From the NCBI GenBank assembly GCA_963930645.1, contig OZ005649.1, forward strand, positions 77,429,126-77,493,125: a DNA stretch of 64,000 bases, in the 5' to 3' direction. Positions 40,003-52,768 of this stretch are shown here, in pieces; position 1 is the stretch's first letter, and every line of letters starts with the position of its first letter. A program made the translations under genes and the position numbers. The notes under the pieces are model-generated. The model searched no databases and was not told where the DNA came from. It was given only the letters and a program-made list of their open reading frames with translations. Source of the stretch: Salticus scenicus. Its lineage: Eukaryota > Arthropoda > Arachnida > Araneae > Salticidae.

Positions 40003-40997
40003 GAGTTAAGTAAGTGGGTAAAGATTGGACAAAGATCTCGACAACGTCAAGTGAATGTTTCCAGTAGACTTTACACATGATTGATCATGAAGTGTCGAAT
40101 TCGAGCACTGATGGTAGTAAAGATGATGCTGAGCCTTCCTCAAAGTGTGCTTAGAGACAGCTTATAATATATTTACTTTTATATCATTTGTACTTGTTGA
40201 TACAAAACTCTATGTAAATAAAAAAGGAATTTTTTCTGAAAAAAAAAAAAAGTTTTGCATTTTTATTGTTCATATTGTATTTGTAATATTTTTCTGTTTT
40301 GTTCATACTTTGAAATAAATGCATGCATTAGTACTTTCAAACTTTTGTTCATTTATTTTGTATATTAATTAATTTTAATTTCAACGTTCAGTACTTTTTA
40401 ATTTTAAAGAAAATGTAAAGTTATCTATTTGTGTGCATATTTTCTATGTTTGTGTTATCCATTTCTGCTTATTCAGGCATAACCAATCTCATTTGTACCC
40501 AGGTGTTGCCAAACTTCCTTAAAATTTGCTGATGCCCTGCTTTAACAATAGATTTTAAATTGATATTAAATATTTGTAAAAGCATTCCAAATAATTAGGG
40601 GGAAGAAAACCCAAAATACATTTTTAAAAATCCAAAATACTTAAAAAAAAAAAAAAAAAAAAAAAACATTTTATGCCATGTTTTTATTTATTTATTTATT
40701 TATTTATTTTTTATTTTTTATTTATTTATTTATTTTTTTTTTTTTTTTTGCGAGTATAATCCGAGTTGAAATTTCAGGCCCTGATTTAAATCTAGTTTTT
40801 TTTTTTTTGTTTTAAAGAACAGGTAAATAGAATATTGAAAGCATAAATTATTTAATTTAAAAAAATTATAACTTTATCAAAAGATTGTAGAAATTTTTTT
40901 TTTTTTTATTCAAATAAATAACTAACCTTTTTCATTTAATAGGTTTTCTTTATTTAATTCTTAATTTTCATTTACTTTTATACATTTTAATTTATAG
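37935..40997. other. Host intergenic DNA, no gene supported
   Basis: Holds a (TA)n array (about 38915-38962), a (TTTA)n array (40680-40735) and several poly(T) tracts. Frames of 107 and 90 codons at 37975-38440 overlap, have no recognisable motif and I do not call them. Confidence 0.5.
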
Positions 40998-41005
40998 CTT
41001 GTATT

Positions 41006-41526
41006 CAGGGCTGTGCCTACACTTTTAGCCGCCCTCCTAGGCAAAAGATTTTAGCCGCCATACTAGGCACTAAAATTATTTCCCTCCTTCTGTTTCTGAA
41101 AACTATCATTTAAAGCCAAAAACTGCCGGGTTGCCACAGATGAAAAGTTATGAAGTTTTTTTTTTTCTCTGTTTTAAAATAGGCCAATAGCGGCCGAGTA
41201 GTTATGCGCTCAAAACTGGTGGACATGAGGTGCTGGGTTAGATCCCAAGTCGCACTTGCCGGCCTAGCCGATTGGAGTTTTCCATGGTTTTCTCCGAAAC
41301 TTGCGTAAATACGGGATAAGATCCCTTAGAAAGACCCCACGGAGGGCACTCCCCCTCAGGTCTAGGACCTACAGCAGTCAATTGGCCTTATTCCCAAATC
41401 CAATCCAATTCTGTTTTTTTTTTAAATCTAACAATTTTAGTAAACCTAATTTTTAGCTGAAATTTTGTCATTTTTAGCCGCCCTGGGCGACCGCCCCGGT
41501 CGCCCCCCCCCCTAATCACGGCCCTG
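41006..41526. mobile_element. hAT-like MITE hosting a SINE
   Basis: Begins CAGGGCTGTGCCTAC and ends TAATCACGGCCCTG, with 8-bp flanks CTTGTATT (40998-41005) and CTTGTATA (41527-41534), 7 of 8 identical. Both ends repeat GCCGCC-rich subterminal DNA. The middle contains an inserted SINE. Confidence 0.75.
41186..41410 (+). mobile_element. SINE
   Basis: Starts AGCGGCCGAGTAGTTATGCG, a degenerate tRNA-like head with a box B-like GGGTTAGATCCC, and continues with TTTTCCATGGTTTTCTCC, a phrase typical of animal SINE bodies. Flanking CTGTTTT copies on both sides could be its target duplication. Confidence 0.6.
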
Positions 41527-41608
41527 CTTGTATAGACTAAACATACATGCAGTATATATGTGTTTTTCTCATAGATTGGAGTGGAAGGGGAAAACTTGTG
41601 GGAAAAAT

Positions 41609-41682
41609 ACCAGACCCGTTAATCGAACCTGGGCCTTCTGCTTAACGTGCAGATGCTCTAACCATTGAGCTACCCTGGCTGA
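41609..41682 (-). mobile_element. tRNA-like SINE head, asparagine-type loop
   Basis: On the minus strand: AGCCAGGGTAGCTCAATGG..., anticodon stem TCTGC/GCAGA and box B GGTTCGATT. The loop would read GTT with C instead of the universal U33, so it is a repeat-derived pseudo-tRNA. Confidence 0.55.
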
Positions 41683-41864
41683 TAACCAGCTCAGCATTTC
41701 TCACATAATATACGTTGGCAAAGTCACCGAGTCTGCAAACATGCAGCTATTTTAAGTGAAAAATTGATCATGGCACAACTCCAATAGGCCACAAAATTTT
41801 AATTTAGATATTTTAAACATCAACCTTGAAAATTCATTTCTTATAGATTGGAGTGGAAGGCTGA

Positions 41865-41995
41865 TTATTTATACTATCTGAGTGAAAAATACCAGAGCCA
41901 GAAACTGAACCCAGGCCTTCTGCTTTTTTGGTGATATACATTAGTTTATTTAAGCAGAAGGCTAGGTTCAATTACCGGCTCTGGTATTTTAGCAT
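41865..41995. repeat. Inverted pair of partial SINE copies
   Basis: GAACCCAGGCCTTCTGCTT and its near-complement AAGCAGAAGGCTAGGTTC face each other across 26 bp containing TTTTTGGTGATATAC, which also flanks the MITE at 43746. Confidence 0.55.
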
Positions 41996-42060
41996 GTTTT
42001 TATTAACTTCGATTCTTGTTTGTTTGTGTGTTTGTCAAGGACAAATCTTGCAATCGATTT

Positions 42061-42505
42061 TTAACTAACTTCCCGACTAGCTAGATATTTGAAATTTTCA
42101 GGACTGCTCACAACACGGTGACAATACATTTTTCTAATAATTTTAGTCAACTATTGCAGGTCCCGCTGCCTTCGGCAGCGCTTATATGATTCGACAGAAA
42201 ATTTATTTAACTAAATTCCCGACTAGCTAGACATTTGAAACTTTCAGAATAGTTCAGAACACGGTGAAAAAGCATTTTTTAAATATTTTTAACCAACTGC
42301 TCCGGGTTCCTGCTGCCTTCGGCAGCGTTACCAGTACAAGGCTTGCAATCGATTTTTCACTAACTTCCCGACTAGCTAAACATTTGAAACTTTTATAATA
42401 GCTCAAAACACGAGAGCAATGAATTTTTTTTCTTACTTTTATCCAATTGATCCGGGTTCCCGCTGCCTTCGGTAGCGTTTATATGATTCAACAGAAAATT
42501 TAAAA
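42061..42505. repeat. Tandem repeat, about 150 bp x 3
   Basis: Units start near 42061, 42208 and 42357. Each carries TTCCCGACTAGCTA, a diverged middle and GCTGCCTTCGGCAGCG, which can itself form a small hairpin. Confidence 0.75.
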
Positions 42506-42840
42506 ACATGGTATATAAAAAGATCTTTTTATCTTGTAATTATTTCACATAATTGGTATAAAAAATCAGCCTGTCATTCCAATCTACTAGAAATGAATTT
42601 TCAAGGTTGATGTATAAAATTTCTAAATAAAAATTTATGTATCTATGAAATAGCTTCAAAAAGTTTTATGCATAGTTCATAAAATTTTGTTTTATTCAGA
42701 ATCACTCTTATGCTATAATGTATAAATAGCAAATAATGAGGAATTAAGAAGACATCAAAAGTTATTGATACAGCAAAATCTAACTTCAGTTTTTTTCATG
42801 ATTACAATGCTAATGTATATTCTAGAAGCAAAAAGTGGCT

Positions 42841-43258
42841 CATTAGGGGACCACTTCACTCACCGTCGCCATATAAGCCGAAGCTAATATTATTCTATGG
42901 GAAATTTTCTTTATTTTTTAAATTCTGTTTTCACATTCAAAGAATTCCGAACTGTTAAATGTATGCTCCTTTTTTAAAAATGTATTTTTTTCATTTTTAC
43001 TATTTGATTTCGAAGCTGTAAAATACAAAGTTTTAATATGTGAAATTTTTCATTTTGCAATTTCAAAATAAAATACTAAAAATGAAAAAAAATTCTTTTT
43101 TGAAAAAGGAGCATCAATTTAACAATTTGGAATTTTCTGAATGTAAAAACAGAATTTAAAAATATATATTAGTTAATTACTTCTAAGTAAAGAAAATTTC
43201 CCATAGAATAACATTGCTTCGGGCTTCCGACGAGGGTAAGTGAAGAGGGCCGTTAAGG
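42841..43258. mobile_element. MITE with about 70-bp terminal inverted repeats
   Basis: The left end TTAGGGGACCACTTCACT and right end AGTGAAGAGGGCCGTTAA are inverted. The match continues to TTCTATGGGAAATTTTC. About 418 bp, AT-rich interior, no ORF. Family not assigned. Confidence 0.7.
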
Positions 43259-43715
43259 TTGCCCATCAAATTCCCTGTTTCTTCCTTCTTATGTTATCAT
43301 ATGGGATTTTTGTTGCTTAGTTTTATAATGATCTGTCATTGAAAAATGAAGTTTTTTTTTAAATTTATTCTTTGAAGTTTTTTTTAGCTGAATGAGCTAA
43401 AAAAAATTAAATCAATTGATTAAAAAAATGCTCATTGATTATGTTCAAAGAGTAATATTTGTTAGATATAGAATATTACTCAATTTAATAATTATTGAAT
43501 ATTAAACAGAATACGAAAAGCTTCATTTTTAAATGAGAGATCCTCATCAAACTAAGCAACAAAAGTTCCATTGAGTAATATGTGGAAGAATGGTTGAAAC
43601 TGACTGGCATACAACCATTAATTCTGATGTTCTGAAATGTTAGAAAAAAAAGAAAAAATCATTCAAATCAAAAATCATTTCTCTGACTATATATTCAGAT
43701 AAAATTCAGATTTCC

Positions 43716-43990
43716 CAATATTGATATACATTTTTTGGTGATATACAGTCGCCAGCAAAAGTATCCGAGCATTAGCCAATAATTCTGATATTGAAAAAGT
43801 ACAATTAATACTGTTTTGTTAAATACATCCTTGTCAGGTCATGTTCTTAGACTGACTAAGAACATAACTCGACATGGTTTATTTAACAAGGCAGTATGAA
43901 GTGTACCTTTTTTGTACAGGGATTATTGCTAGTGATCGAATACTTTTGCTTCCGACTGTTTATCACCAAAAAATATATATCAATACTGGG
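43716..43990. mobile_element. Tc1/mariner-type MITE inside a longer palindrome
   Basis: CAGTCGCCAGCAAAAGTATCC at 43746 is inverted at 43958. The symmetry does not stop there: CCCAATATTGATATAC and TTTTTTGGTGATA on the left are mirrored on the right to 43990. Nearly the whole 275 bp is one imperfect hairpin. Confidence 0.65.
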
Positions 43991-44523
43991 AAACAATATT
44001 CACAAATCTAAGAAATTGATATTGAAAATTATCAAAAAATATTATTCAGAAATATTTGAAAAAAATATTTTAGAATATCATGAAGTAATATTCAAAGACC
44101 TCAAAAATAGATATAGCTGAATATCTAAAAATATTATTCAGAAATATTAGAAAAAAATATTTCTAAATATCCAGAAGCAATATTTGACAATCTCAAAAAT
44201 TAATATAGCCAAATATTTAAAAATGTTATTCAGAAATATTAGAAAAAGGTATTGAAAAACATCTTGAAAAAATATTCAAAAATCTATAAAATGGATATTG
44301 CTAAATATTTAAAAATATTATTCAGGAATAACAAAATATAATATCAGGCAATATCTGAAAATGTTATTTAATAATGTCAAAATATAATATTTACAAATGT
44401 CTGTAAATATTGGCCAACATTAATAAATGTCAAAAAATAATATTCCTGGATATCTTTTAGGGGGGGTTCATTTTACGTTGGCCAATATCAAATTTTTATA
44501 TTGGTCGATATTTTTGTGCTACC
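43991..44523. mobile_element. One end of a MITE related to 29217-29985
   Basis: Ends ATATTGGTCGATATTTTTGT then GCTACC, the inverted form of the 29217 terminus. Upstream are three to four tandem copies of a roughly 110-bp ATATTATTCAGAAATATT unit. I could not find the other end. Confidence 0.55.
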
Positions 44524-44529
44524 TGGGTT

Positions 44530-45424
44530 ATGGAGACTACTACATGGTGACGACCCAGCGAAAGGTTAGACTTTGCCCATTTAGAATCACTTTTTCTCTA
44601 CCCTCTAGTTCCATTCTTCAATGATCGAAGCTAACCGAATGAAGGAAGAGTTTTCTTTTTTACTGAAAGGAAGCTTGACGGCGAGGGACATCTTCACTGG
44701 TATTCATGTTCATATGTAAAAGCGCGTTTATGTCCGTGCAAATTCAACTTTATTTTAAAAGTATTGTTATATACTTTTATAAGGAGCAAATTTAGCTTTC
44801 ATCTTTCCTAAAATGAAGTGTGTGTTTCTGTGTGCATATGTTTAACCTTAAATATGCGTTAAAAAAAAAAAAAAAAAAAAAAAAAAACAAGAATCTTTTT
44901 GTAAATAAAATTTTGCAAAAAAATTAAAAAATTTCTGTTCAGATTTAAATTCTGAAACTGTGTGTACGATTTATTTCTTAGTCGTAATTATAAATCGTTA
45001 TTTATTTTGTAAAAATTTTATTTCATTTACACTTTAAGGTACAAATTACATTTAACTCTTATTTAAGAAGAATTTAATTTCTCTATCAGTTTATCTTACT
45101 AAATAAAATGTCTTCTTATGATCAATTTAAAGTCTTTAAATGCACTTTGAAATGTACTTTGCAAAGTACTGAAACAAATTAAAAAGAATTTGAATATGAT
45201 ATTTATGTATCGTTTAAGGTTATAAATGTTCAAATATATGAGCTATAATTTTTTAAATAATATTTTTATAATAGCAAAATACAAATTTTATTGTATAATT
45301 TTATTTTTAATAATTATTTTTAATTCCTACAAAATAAGATTTTTCTTACAGATTAAATTTTAATCTTCTATCATTCATTAAAGTTTCTTTCGCATTTCAA
45401 TTTATTTTATTATTTATATGAAAC
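44530..45424. other. Host intergenic DNA, nothing recognised
   Basis: AT-rich, with a poly(A) tract at 44860-44887. Confidence 0.5.
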
Positions 45425-45425
45425 T

Positions 45426-46038
45426 AGCAATGCTCCTGTTCGGGAATGAACCGAATTCCGAATGCGGGAGAAATTCCAAAATCAAACTCGAAATGTACGA
45501 AACTGATGATGCCTGAGTGCCAATAGATCAAATTTTGCTAACGAAACCATTTTTTAATTCATGAAATCATTGAAGGTAGTGAATCAATGAAGGCTTTTCT
45601 CGCTTCGTTGGTCACTACATTTAAAAGAAACTCTTTTCTATATCGCTTTACAAAGAAAAATAAAATTTAAAGAAATCGTGAAATTGCTTTAAATTCCACT
45701 TTGGTTTCCAGTTGGTTTATGTTATTATTATTATTATTTGTTGTTGTTGTTGTTCTGCCTTTCTTTTCTTTTTGTTTTCCTTTCCTTTCCATTTTTACTG
45801 AATTCGATTCTTTGTTTTTCAATATCACGTGATTGAGCAGACGACTATTTTATTTATTTAACGTTCATTTATATTTCCATTAATATTTGGAACTCTCGTG
45901 CAACTTTATCTAAACTGCTTTTTACTCAATTTTCAATTCTCAGTTTTTCATGTGCATGAGTAAAATATTTTACTTTTTTTTTATTTTTCGCGTGAAGGCA
46001 TATTTCATTTTCATTTTATGTTTGGAAAAAAAAACCTT

Positions 46039-46083
<45 letters not shown>

Positions 46084-46310
46084 TATATAGTAACAATTAA
46101 AATTTTAAATATCCACATTTAAAGCTTTTACCAGGCTATTATTTTCACATTTTAATTAATTTTAAAAAATGTAATCAAAATTTCGTTGCAAATAAGGTAC
46201 CAAATGAAAGGGGCATTTTTCTGAATCCGTCAGTTTAATTAACTTATTGATCGGATAGTTTTAGATTTTTTTTAAATTAACTAAAGTATGAAAAGCTGGT
46301 GGCAACAACA
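45426..46310 (-). mobile_element. Diverged Helitron-like copy (3' end visible)
   Basis: On the minus strand it ends ...GCATTGCTAG|T, the CTAG|T form of a Helitron 3' end. The interior follows the same order as the 50-58 kb Helitrons: a CGTGAA-ATTTCATTT segment, a (TA)n tract (here (TA)n(CA)n(TA)n at 46041-46085) and the ACCAAATGAAAGGGG module. Its 5' end was not located. Confidence 0.5.
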
Positions 46311-46739
46311 CGCAGACAACCAGAAGAAAATCTCTCAGACAATCAACTGGCGTCCAGCCACGGACTTGCAGGAAAAAACTCTCTTAGCCATTTATATAGA
46401 GAGAGAATTTATAAGCAATGATTTTATGTAGTATTATGATTTTATATTATATAGTATTTTATATTCATACGTTTTAGAGACACAATAACTATATTTCTAC
46501 ATTTAATTGACCGCCTCCCTCTTCTCTGTCTTTTTCTCTCTCTGTCTCTATTTTTATGTTTTTTTTTTTTTTTTTTTTTTTTTTTTTCTGTCTATCTGTT
46601 TGAATGTTAAAGCTTAAGGTAAATAATGCAAATATGGCCATTGCAGGTAAAATGGCTAACCCTCAATAATGTTAATAATTTCAGTGAAATCCGAAAGATG
46701 ACGCTTGAATCTAGTCGCTCCAAGTCAGAAGAACATGGT

Positions 46740-47372
46740 TTAGTTCTGTGTTAACCGCCCGTGGGATCTGGACATAATATCGCGAGACAAAATCTAGCCG
46801 GACAAAATTTCGCCTCAAAAAAATAGTATAATCTATTTGAGGATTTGATTTTGTGTCACATGTCATCTCTGGCCTCACTGTGATCACAGGGTCTTATAAA
46901 TATAAATAAATTAATTAAAATAAATAAAGAAATAAATCACAGTGCTGAATTTCATTATTTTATCTATATTTATTTTTAAATTATTTTATCTTTTGCTTTT
47001 CACTATTCAAAATACTTTTTAAAAATAATGTACATCACTGCTGACATCAAAGCTGAACACAACTCACAAACTTGAATTAAAAACTTTATAATTGATACGC
47101 ACGATTGAAGACATTATGATTAATATTGACAAAAGTTAATAAACATATTCTTTAAACTATTTTAAGTAAAATTTATAACAACTTTTGTTGTCAGTATGTC
47201 AGTACTCTGACGAAGGTATGTGTTGTCATGAAGTTTTATACAGCATTACTAATAATTACCAACTCATTTTTGCTTTCTATTGATTTACATAGGCCAGATT
47301 CTGTCCTCGCGAGATTTTGTCCCGCGAGATTTTGCCCCCAACCCGTTGCCCGTAAACTCTGATCATTTGCAC
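46740..47372. mobile_element. Probable MITE with inverted GACAAAATCTCGCG repeats
   Basis: ATCGCGAGACAAAATCTAG near 46785 is inverted around 47300-47330. Ends and target duplication are unclear. Confidence 0.45.
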
Positions 47373-47654
47373 TGGAGGACAGTTATTGTTGGTCTGTTAT
47401 TAGTTGCAATGGCATTTTATAAATTTGTCTCTTGTAGGTTTCTTACTTTTTTAATTGAAACAAAGTATTTGTACTTAGTGTTATACATATTATTTTATAT
47501 GGTTTAATGATCTTTTCAACTGTATAAATAAATTTCAAAATCTGAGTTTCGGGACAGAATTTCGAACGGTTTTTTAAAACCCATTATTGTTAACAATATC
47601 CTCATTGGGCATATTACCTGCATGTATAAAAATTTAAATTACAAAGATGCTGTC

Positions 47655-48175
47655 TTCTCACTTTTGATGAGGAAAAGTCCCATCTTGATTACTTATTTCT
47701 GGATGAGGCTGAAAACATGACATTCTTCTACCTTTTCCACCTTCTAATACAACCCATGAGCTTCAGCCTTTGGATAAATCCTTTTCTGGGTCATTTGAGC
47801 AACTTTGGGACCAAGAAATTATTTTGTTTTTGGAACAAACTAACCATGAGAATATTACAAAAGCTCGATTTGGAAGAATATCTTCTCCAGTTTGGGACAA
47901 AGCTATGATATTGACATTTCCAATGTTAAAAGTGGCTTCAAAAGGCAGATATCTATAGTGTCAATTCTATGCTATGTATCCTGTCAATGTAATTTCCAAC
48001 GAAACATTTGCTCCAAGTTCTGCGCCTGAAAACCCACCTCCAACAAACAATAGTGCGAAAAGTGGAAAACAAATGTCTTCCTCAGAGACATCTTCTGAAA
48101 AACAGGTTCGTCATATTCTTTGTCCCTCGAGTACTGCTGTCATAAAACCTGCAATGAAATATCGTGCTCTAATTT
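47655..48175 (+). pseudogene. Remnant of a pogo/Tigger-like DDE transposase
   Basis: Reading across at least two frame changes, the translation shows SHLDYLFLDEAE, then FPPSNTTHELQPLD (LQPLD at 47761-47775), then FEQLWDQEI, ITKARF and, further on, YPVNVISNETFAPSS. This order matches the LPPHTSHxLQPLD to GIYPxNPxVF...DFAPS stretch of pogo/Jerky-type transposases (DDE superfamily). No intact frame and no visible N-terminal DNA-binding domain remain, so it is a dead fragment. Confidence 0.65.
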
Positions 48176-48179
48176 AGAA

Positions 48180-49041
48180 AAAAGACAACTTTCCCAGGGC
48201 TTCTCAAAGTAATACTGAATACACTCAAGCATCATAACAGCGATTAAAAAAAAAAAAAAAAAAAAAAAGTCTACGAATAATAGTGGAAATGATTCCTGAG
48301 CAATGAAAGATGATAAAGAAAGATAGTTTAGCGGTATCTGCAACAAGGAAAAATTTGTGGATATGAGATTATATGTTGTGTGTCTTAATTATGAGCACGG
48401 GGAATGTGTAGTACATTCCAAAAAAAAAAAAAAAAAAAAAGGGGGGGGGGGGAAGAAAAGACAGCTTTTACGTGCCATATCTGTAAATTAAAAAAAAAAT
48501 TGAAAACGTTTTTCACCGTAAAAAGTTTAAAATTGCTTAAAAATTTGATGAAAATAGCTAAAAATTATTGAAATTTGCTTAACGTTGTTTTATAAATTTT
48601 TTTCTCACTTATCCTTTCATTAATTTTCGTAAAGTTTCCAAAATTAAATATATTTTGTTGTTATTGATGTGTTTTCATGCATTAAATATTAATTCCTTCA
48701 TAACATTTCATCTATGGGCATATTACCTGCATGGGCATAATACCTTCATCAACTACGCTTTTTTTTTTTTTATAATTCTTGCAGGTTAAAATCTTGATAT
48801 TTGAAAATTTTAATTTATTTTCTAGTTCTAAAAAAAATCCTCTGTTTTAGAGAATTTTTATTTAATTTTAAATTGATTACAACAATCGCTAAAAAATTTT
48901 CTATCCTTAAGGTGGCCATATTACTTGTAGTTACCTTATTTCTACATATGTAATAATAATAATAATAACAATAACTAGAAATATTTTTTTAATACAATAT
49001 GCTACAAATAGCTTGTTTAGGTATCTTTTTCGGCCTCCATA
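48180..49041. other. Host intergenic DNA, nothing recognised
   Basis: Includes an A(n)G(n) run at about 48421-48452. Confidence 0.5.
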
Positions 49042-49043
49042 TA

Positions 49044-49254
49044 CAGTCGGTAACAAAAGTCTCCGAACACTAGCAAAAATTCCTATATAAAAAAGTACGC
49101 TTAATACATTTTTGTTAAATAAATCGTTATCGAATCCTGCACTTAGTCAGTCTAAAAATAGATTCGATAAGGATTTATTTAACAAAACTGTATTAAGAGT
49201 AATATTTTTATATAGGAATTTTTGCTAGTGTTCGGAGAATTTTGTTACAGACTG
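49044..49254. mobile_element. Tc1/mariner-type MITE
   Basis: CAGTCGGTAACAAAAGTCTCC at the left is inverted at the right, with TA on both flanks (49042-49043, 49255-49256). The inverted repeats extend over most of its 211 bp. Related to the element at 43746. Confidence 0.75.
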
Positions 49255-49779
49255 TATTTAATTTTACATTTTTATATTTTAACAATGTTTTCGATAAATA
49301 TATTTCATTTTTTTGTTTTACTGAAAAAAGAAGGGGGGGGGGGGGAGCAAATACATTCTATACTTATTTTCATAATATAATTAAATATGAAGCTAGAAAA
49401 TCATTTCGCTTTAAAGGGGAAAAAAATCTAAATTTCCGTTTTAATATTTCTTTCGCTCTTTAATGTTTTATATCAACTATTTTAAAAGTAGATGATAGTG
49501 ATAAAATCTTTACCATTACACTGTTAATAGAAGAAACAGATAAGACATTTTCAGAATGATAAAGGCTGCGAAAAGGGTATCACAACGATCATATATCCAT
49601 GAATAGTCTTAAGTAATTTCTGATAAATGAAATTCAAGAAGTCACATTTATATATATTTTATGAAATGAATAATAATTTCAAAATTAATACTTCTAGCAT
49701 TACTGATAGCATTATAGAAATTTCTAAAAGCAGAGCATATCGGTTTTCTTTTTTTTTTTTTTTTTTTTAATTATTATTA

Positions 49780-50040
49780 AACCGTATTTATATCATATTA
49801 GTCAATCAGCTGAAACTTTTATAACATTATCACTGGAATTCCTTATGCTGCTTTAAACTTTATAAAATTTTAGCATTATAAATTATAACAAATTTAGCCG
49901 TTCCTTCGTTTTGAATGGATGTGACTTAACAAATATCTTGAATTTATATTTTTTATTCCTAGATATTTTACTTAGACTTATTTTTTTCCCCTTTTATAAT
50001 TATTATTATTAAAAAAGAAAAAAACCGGATTTATATCATA
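49780..50040. repeat. Satellite-like repeat Q, first copy
   Basis: About 250-bp unit starting TAGTCAATCAGCTGAAAC and ending AACCGGATTTATATCATA. Further copies start near 52291, 52548, 55030, 55289, 57720, 57989 and 58197. Confidence 0.75.
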
Positions 50041-51210
50041 CTAGCAGGCTTTGCCCGCTTCGCTGGACATTAAACTTAAATTAGTTGTCAAAATACCATA
50101 TCTTTATTAATAACCTAAGTTCTCGCTGTGATTGGTACAGGTTTTCTCGCTCGCAAAGTGAGGAGTCTGGGTCTCCACTGTCTTCGGCACAACTTACCCA
50201 CTTCTTACTTCCCCTTCCTCAGCGGGTGAGTTCGAAGTTTTCCTCGAAGATTTGCAAAATCACACTAATGTACATAATGCGTACACTTAATCAATATCCG
50301 CACACCAAAATTCGACATTCTAAGATAATTCAAAGCGAATTCATACGGAAAGACACGTTTTTACACATGTTTTAACCCCACAACGATATTTGGCGATTTT
50401 TTTGTTGGTGATTATGGCTAAATCATAAATCTAAAAATCATAAATCATAAATCATATATGATAAATGATAAAACCATAATCTAAATCAGAAATCATAAAA
50501 CATAAAATCATAAATCCAAAATAAACAACATATTAGGCTTCCATATTATATCGCAAACAGTCCAGAACAACATCGTTATCCTTCAAAACAGCGCCAAAGA
50601 AAAATCGCCAAATTCAGCTGTAGGGTTATACTGAAGTTATACCGTTTATTGTCCTCCGACTCCGAGAAGGGGGGGGGAGGGATTTCGAATTTCGTGAAAT
50701 CCAGTTACAATAAGTGCCGGATGCAAACAAACAATTTACGCATCAAATTTCGTAACCACAGATGTCTTTAATAGAAAATATTATAAATAAATAAATACAA
50801 AACGCACAGGCTATCTCAATTGTGCAATATTGGCTATCTCAATTGTGCAATTAAAGATCTTGGCGAGAAACGTCGAAGCTACTTCGGTTCCGAATTTCAA
50901 ATTGTGCCAAAGGGATCCAGTACTAAATCTGTTCCATACACAAAATAAATAAACAAATAAAATAAAATAATAAAATAAAATAAAAACTCTTTTCTGATAT
51001 TTACAAAATAAAAATAAAAAATCTTGATAAAATCCAAATTATAATCATTTACAATTAAGGGGAGAACATAAAAAAAACCTCATAAGGTACATAACAATAA
51101 CAAAAAATTTTGTTTTACTGCAGGAAAGAAAAGTACTGCTTAATTAAATAAAAATATTAAACTAATGCCAAATATCTCCATGAAAATATTTATCCACGTG
51201 GAAATTCCTC

Positions 51211-51247
<37 letters not shown>

Positions 51248-52289
51248 CCAACTTTTCTAGGTATTTTTCTCTCTAATTTTTATTATTCACGTGAAATTAA
51301 AAATATTTCATTTTATTTCTGGAAAAAAATATATATATATATATAAATTATATAAATATAAAACCTTTTCCCGAATCTGGGTTAAAAACGGGAAAAGGGT
51401 AAAATAAATTAGAAATATTAGAGCTATATTTATAAATTTGATACCTAATGAAAGGGGCGATTTTTCTGAATCCAGGGGTGCAAACAGTTTTTCGATGCGA
51501 AAATTAGATTTTTTAAAAATAACTAAAGTATGAAATTTAAGTGGCAACGGAAAAAAGTAAAAATGGTAAAATGAATTAGAAGTATCAGACCTATCGTTAC
51601 AAATTCAGTACCAAATGAAAGTGGTGATTTTTCTGAATCTTAGGGTGTAAACAGTTTTTCGATACGACAATTAGATTTTTTAAAATTAACTAAAGTATGA
51701 AACTTAGATGGCAACACTTCATTTCAATCTTTTCATAATTTGTAGAGCGAATCACGTGAATAGAAAAGTCTTTGACTTAAAAATTTATTTTTATATTTTA
51801 ATTTTACATTCAAAGCGTTTTAGTGAAAAAATATTTATGGCGCATGCGTAGGCGTTTTTTACCCACAATTTAAACACTAATCATAATTTTGAAAATTTCT
51901 ATAGATATAATTTTAAGTTGGGTGAAGACCTAAGTTTCTGCCAAGCGCCGTTGAATTCCGTCCAGCCGTTCTCGAGTGATGCCCGGACAAACGTATTTTA
52001 GTCTTTTACCCCCCAGAGAGGAATGGGGGGGGATTTCTGAAAAGTTGATAGATATAATTTTAAGTTGGGTGAAAGCCTAAATTCCTGCCAAGCGCCGTTG
52101 AATTCCGCCTAGCCGTTCTCAAATGATGCCCGGACAAAAAAAGCGACATACGGACACGATGACACACACACACAGGCAAAATTTTCTGAAGTCATTTTCG
52201 ACTTTCATGGGGTGTGAAACGTGAAGATATCGCAAAATTTTTCGATTCTGACAAATTTACAGACGAAAGTCTGATTTTATTAATATAGA
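50041..52289 (-). mobile_element. Non-autonomous Helitron, copy 1
   Basis: On the minus strand it begins TCTATATTAATAAAATC and ends with a GC-rich hairpin-like CCAGCGAAGCGGGC...GCTAG. It is inserted between A and T, as the unoccupied Q copies show. 2249 bp, no Rep/helicase. It carries two diverged copies of two internal modules, an AAATCAT-type microsatellite at about 50420-50520 and an ACACACAC tract. Confidence 0.8.
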
Positions 52290-52768
52290 TTAGTTAGTCA
52301 ATCAGCTGAAACTTTTATAACATTATCACTGGAATTCCTTATGCTGCTTTAAACTTTATAAAATTTTAGCATTATAAATTATAACAAATTTAGCCGTTCC
52401 TTCGTTTTCAATGGATGTGACTTAACAAATATCTTGAATTTTATATTTTTTATTCCTAGATATTTTACTTAGACTTATTTTTTTTTCCTTTTTATTGTTA
52501 TTATTATTAAAAAAAAAAAGAAGAAAAAAAAACGGATTTCTATCATATTAGTTAGTCAATCAGCTGAAACTTTTATAACATTATACTTTACAAAATTTTA
52601 GCATTATAAATTATAACAAATTTAGCCGTTCCTTCGTTTTCAATGGATGTGACTTAACAAATATCTTGAATTTATATTTTTTATTCCTAGATATTTTACT
52701 TAGACTTATTTTTTTCCCCTTTTATAATTATTATTATTAAAAAAGAAAAAAACCGGATTTATATCATA
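52290..52768. repeat. Repeat Q, two copies with an unoccupied Helitron site
   Basis: The junction TATCATA|TTAGTTAGTC at 52547/52548 is the exact empty site. The second copy lacks about 25 bp (ATCACTGG... region). Confidence 0.75.
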
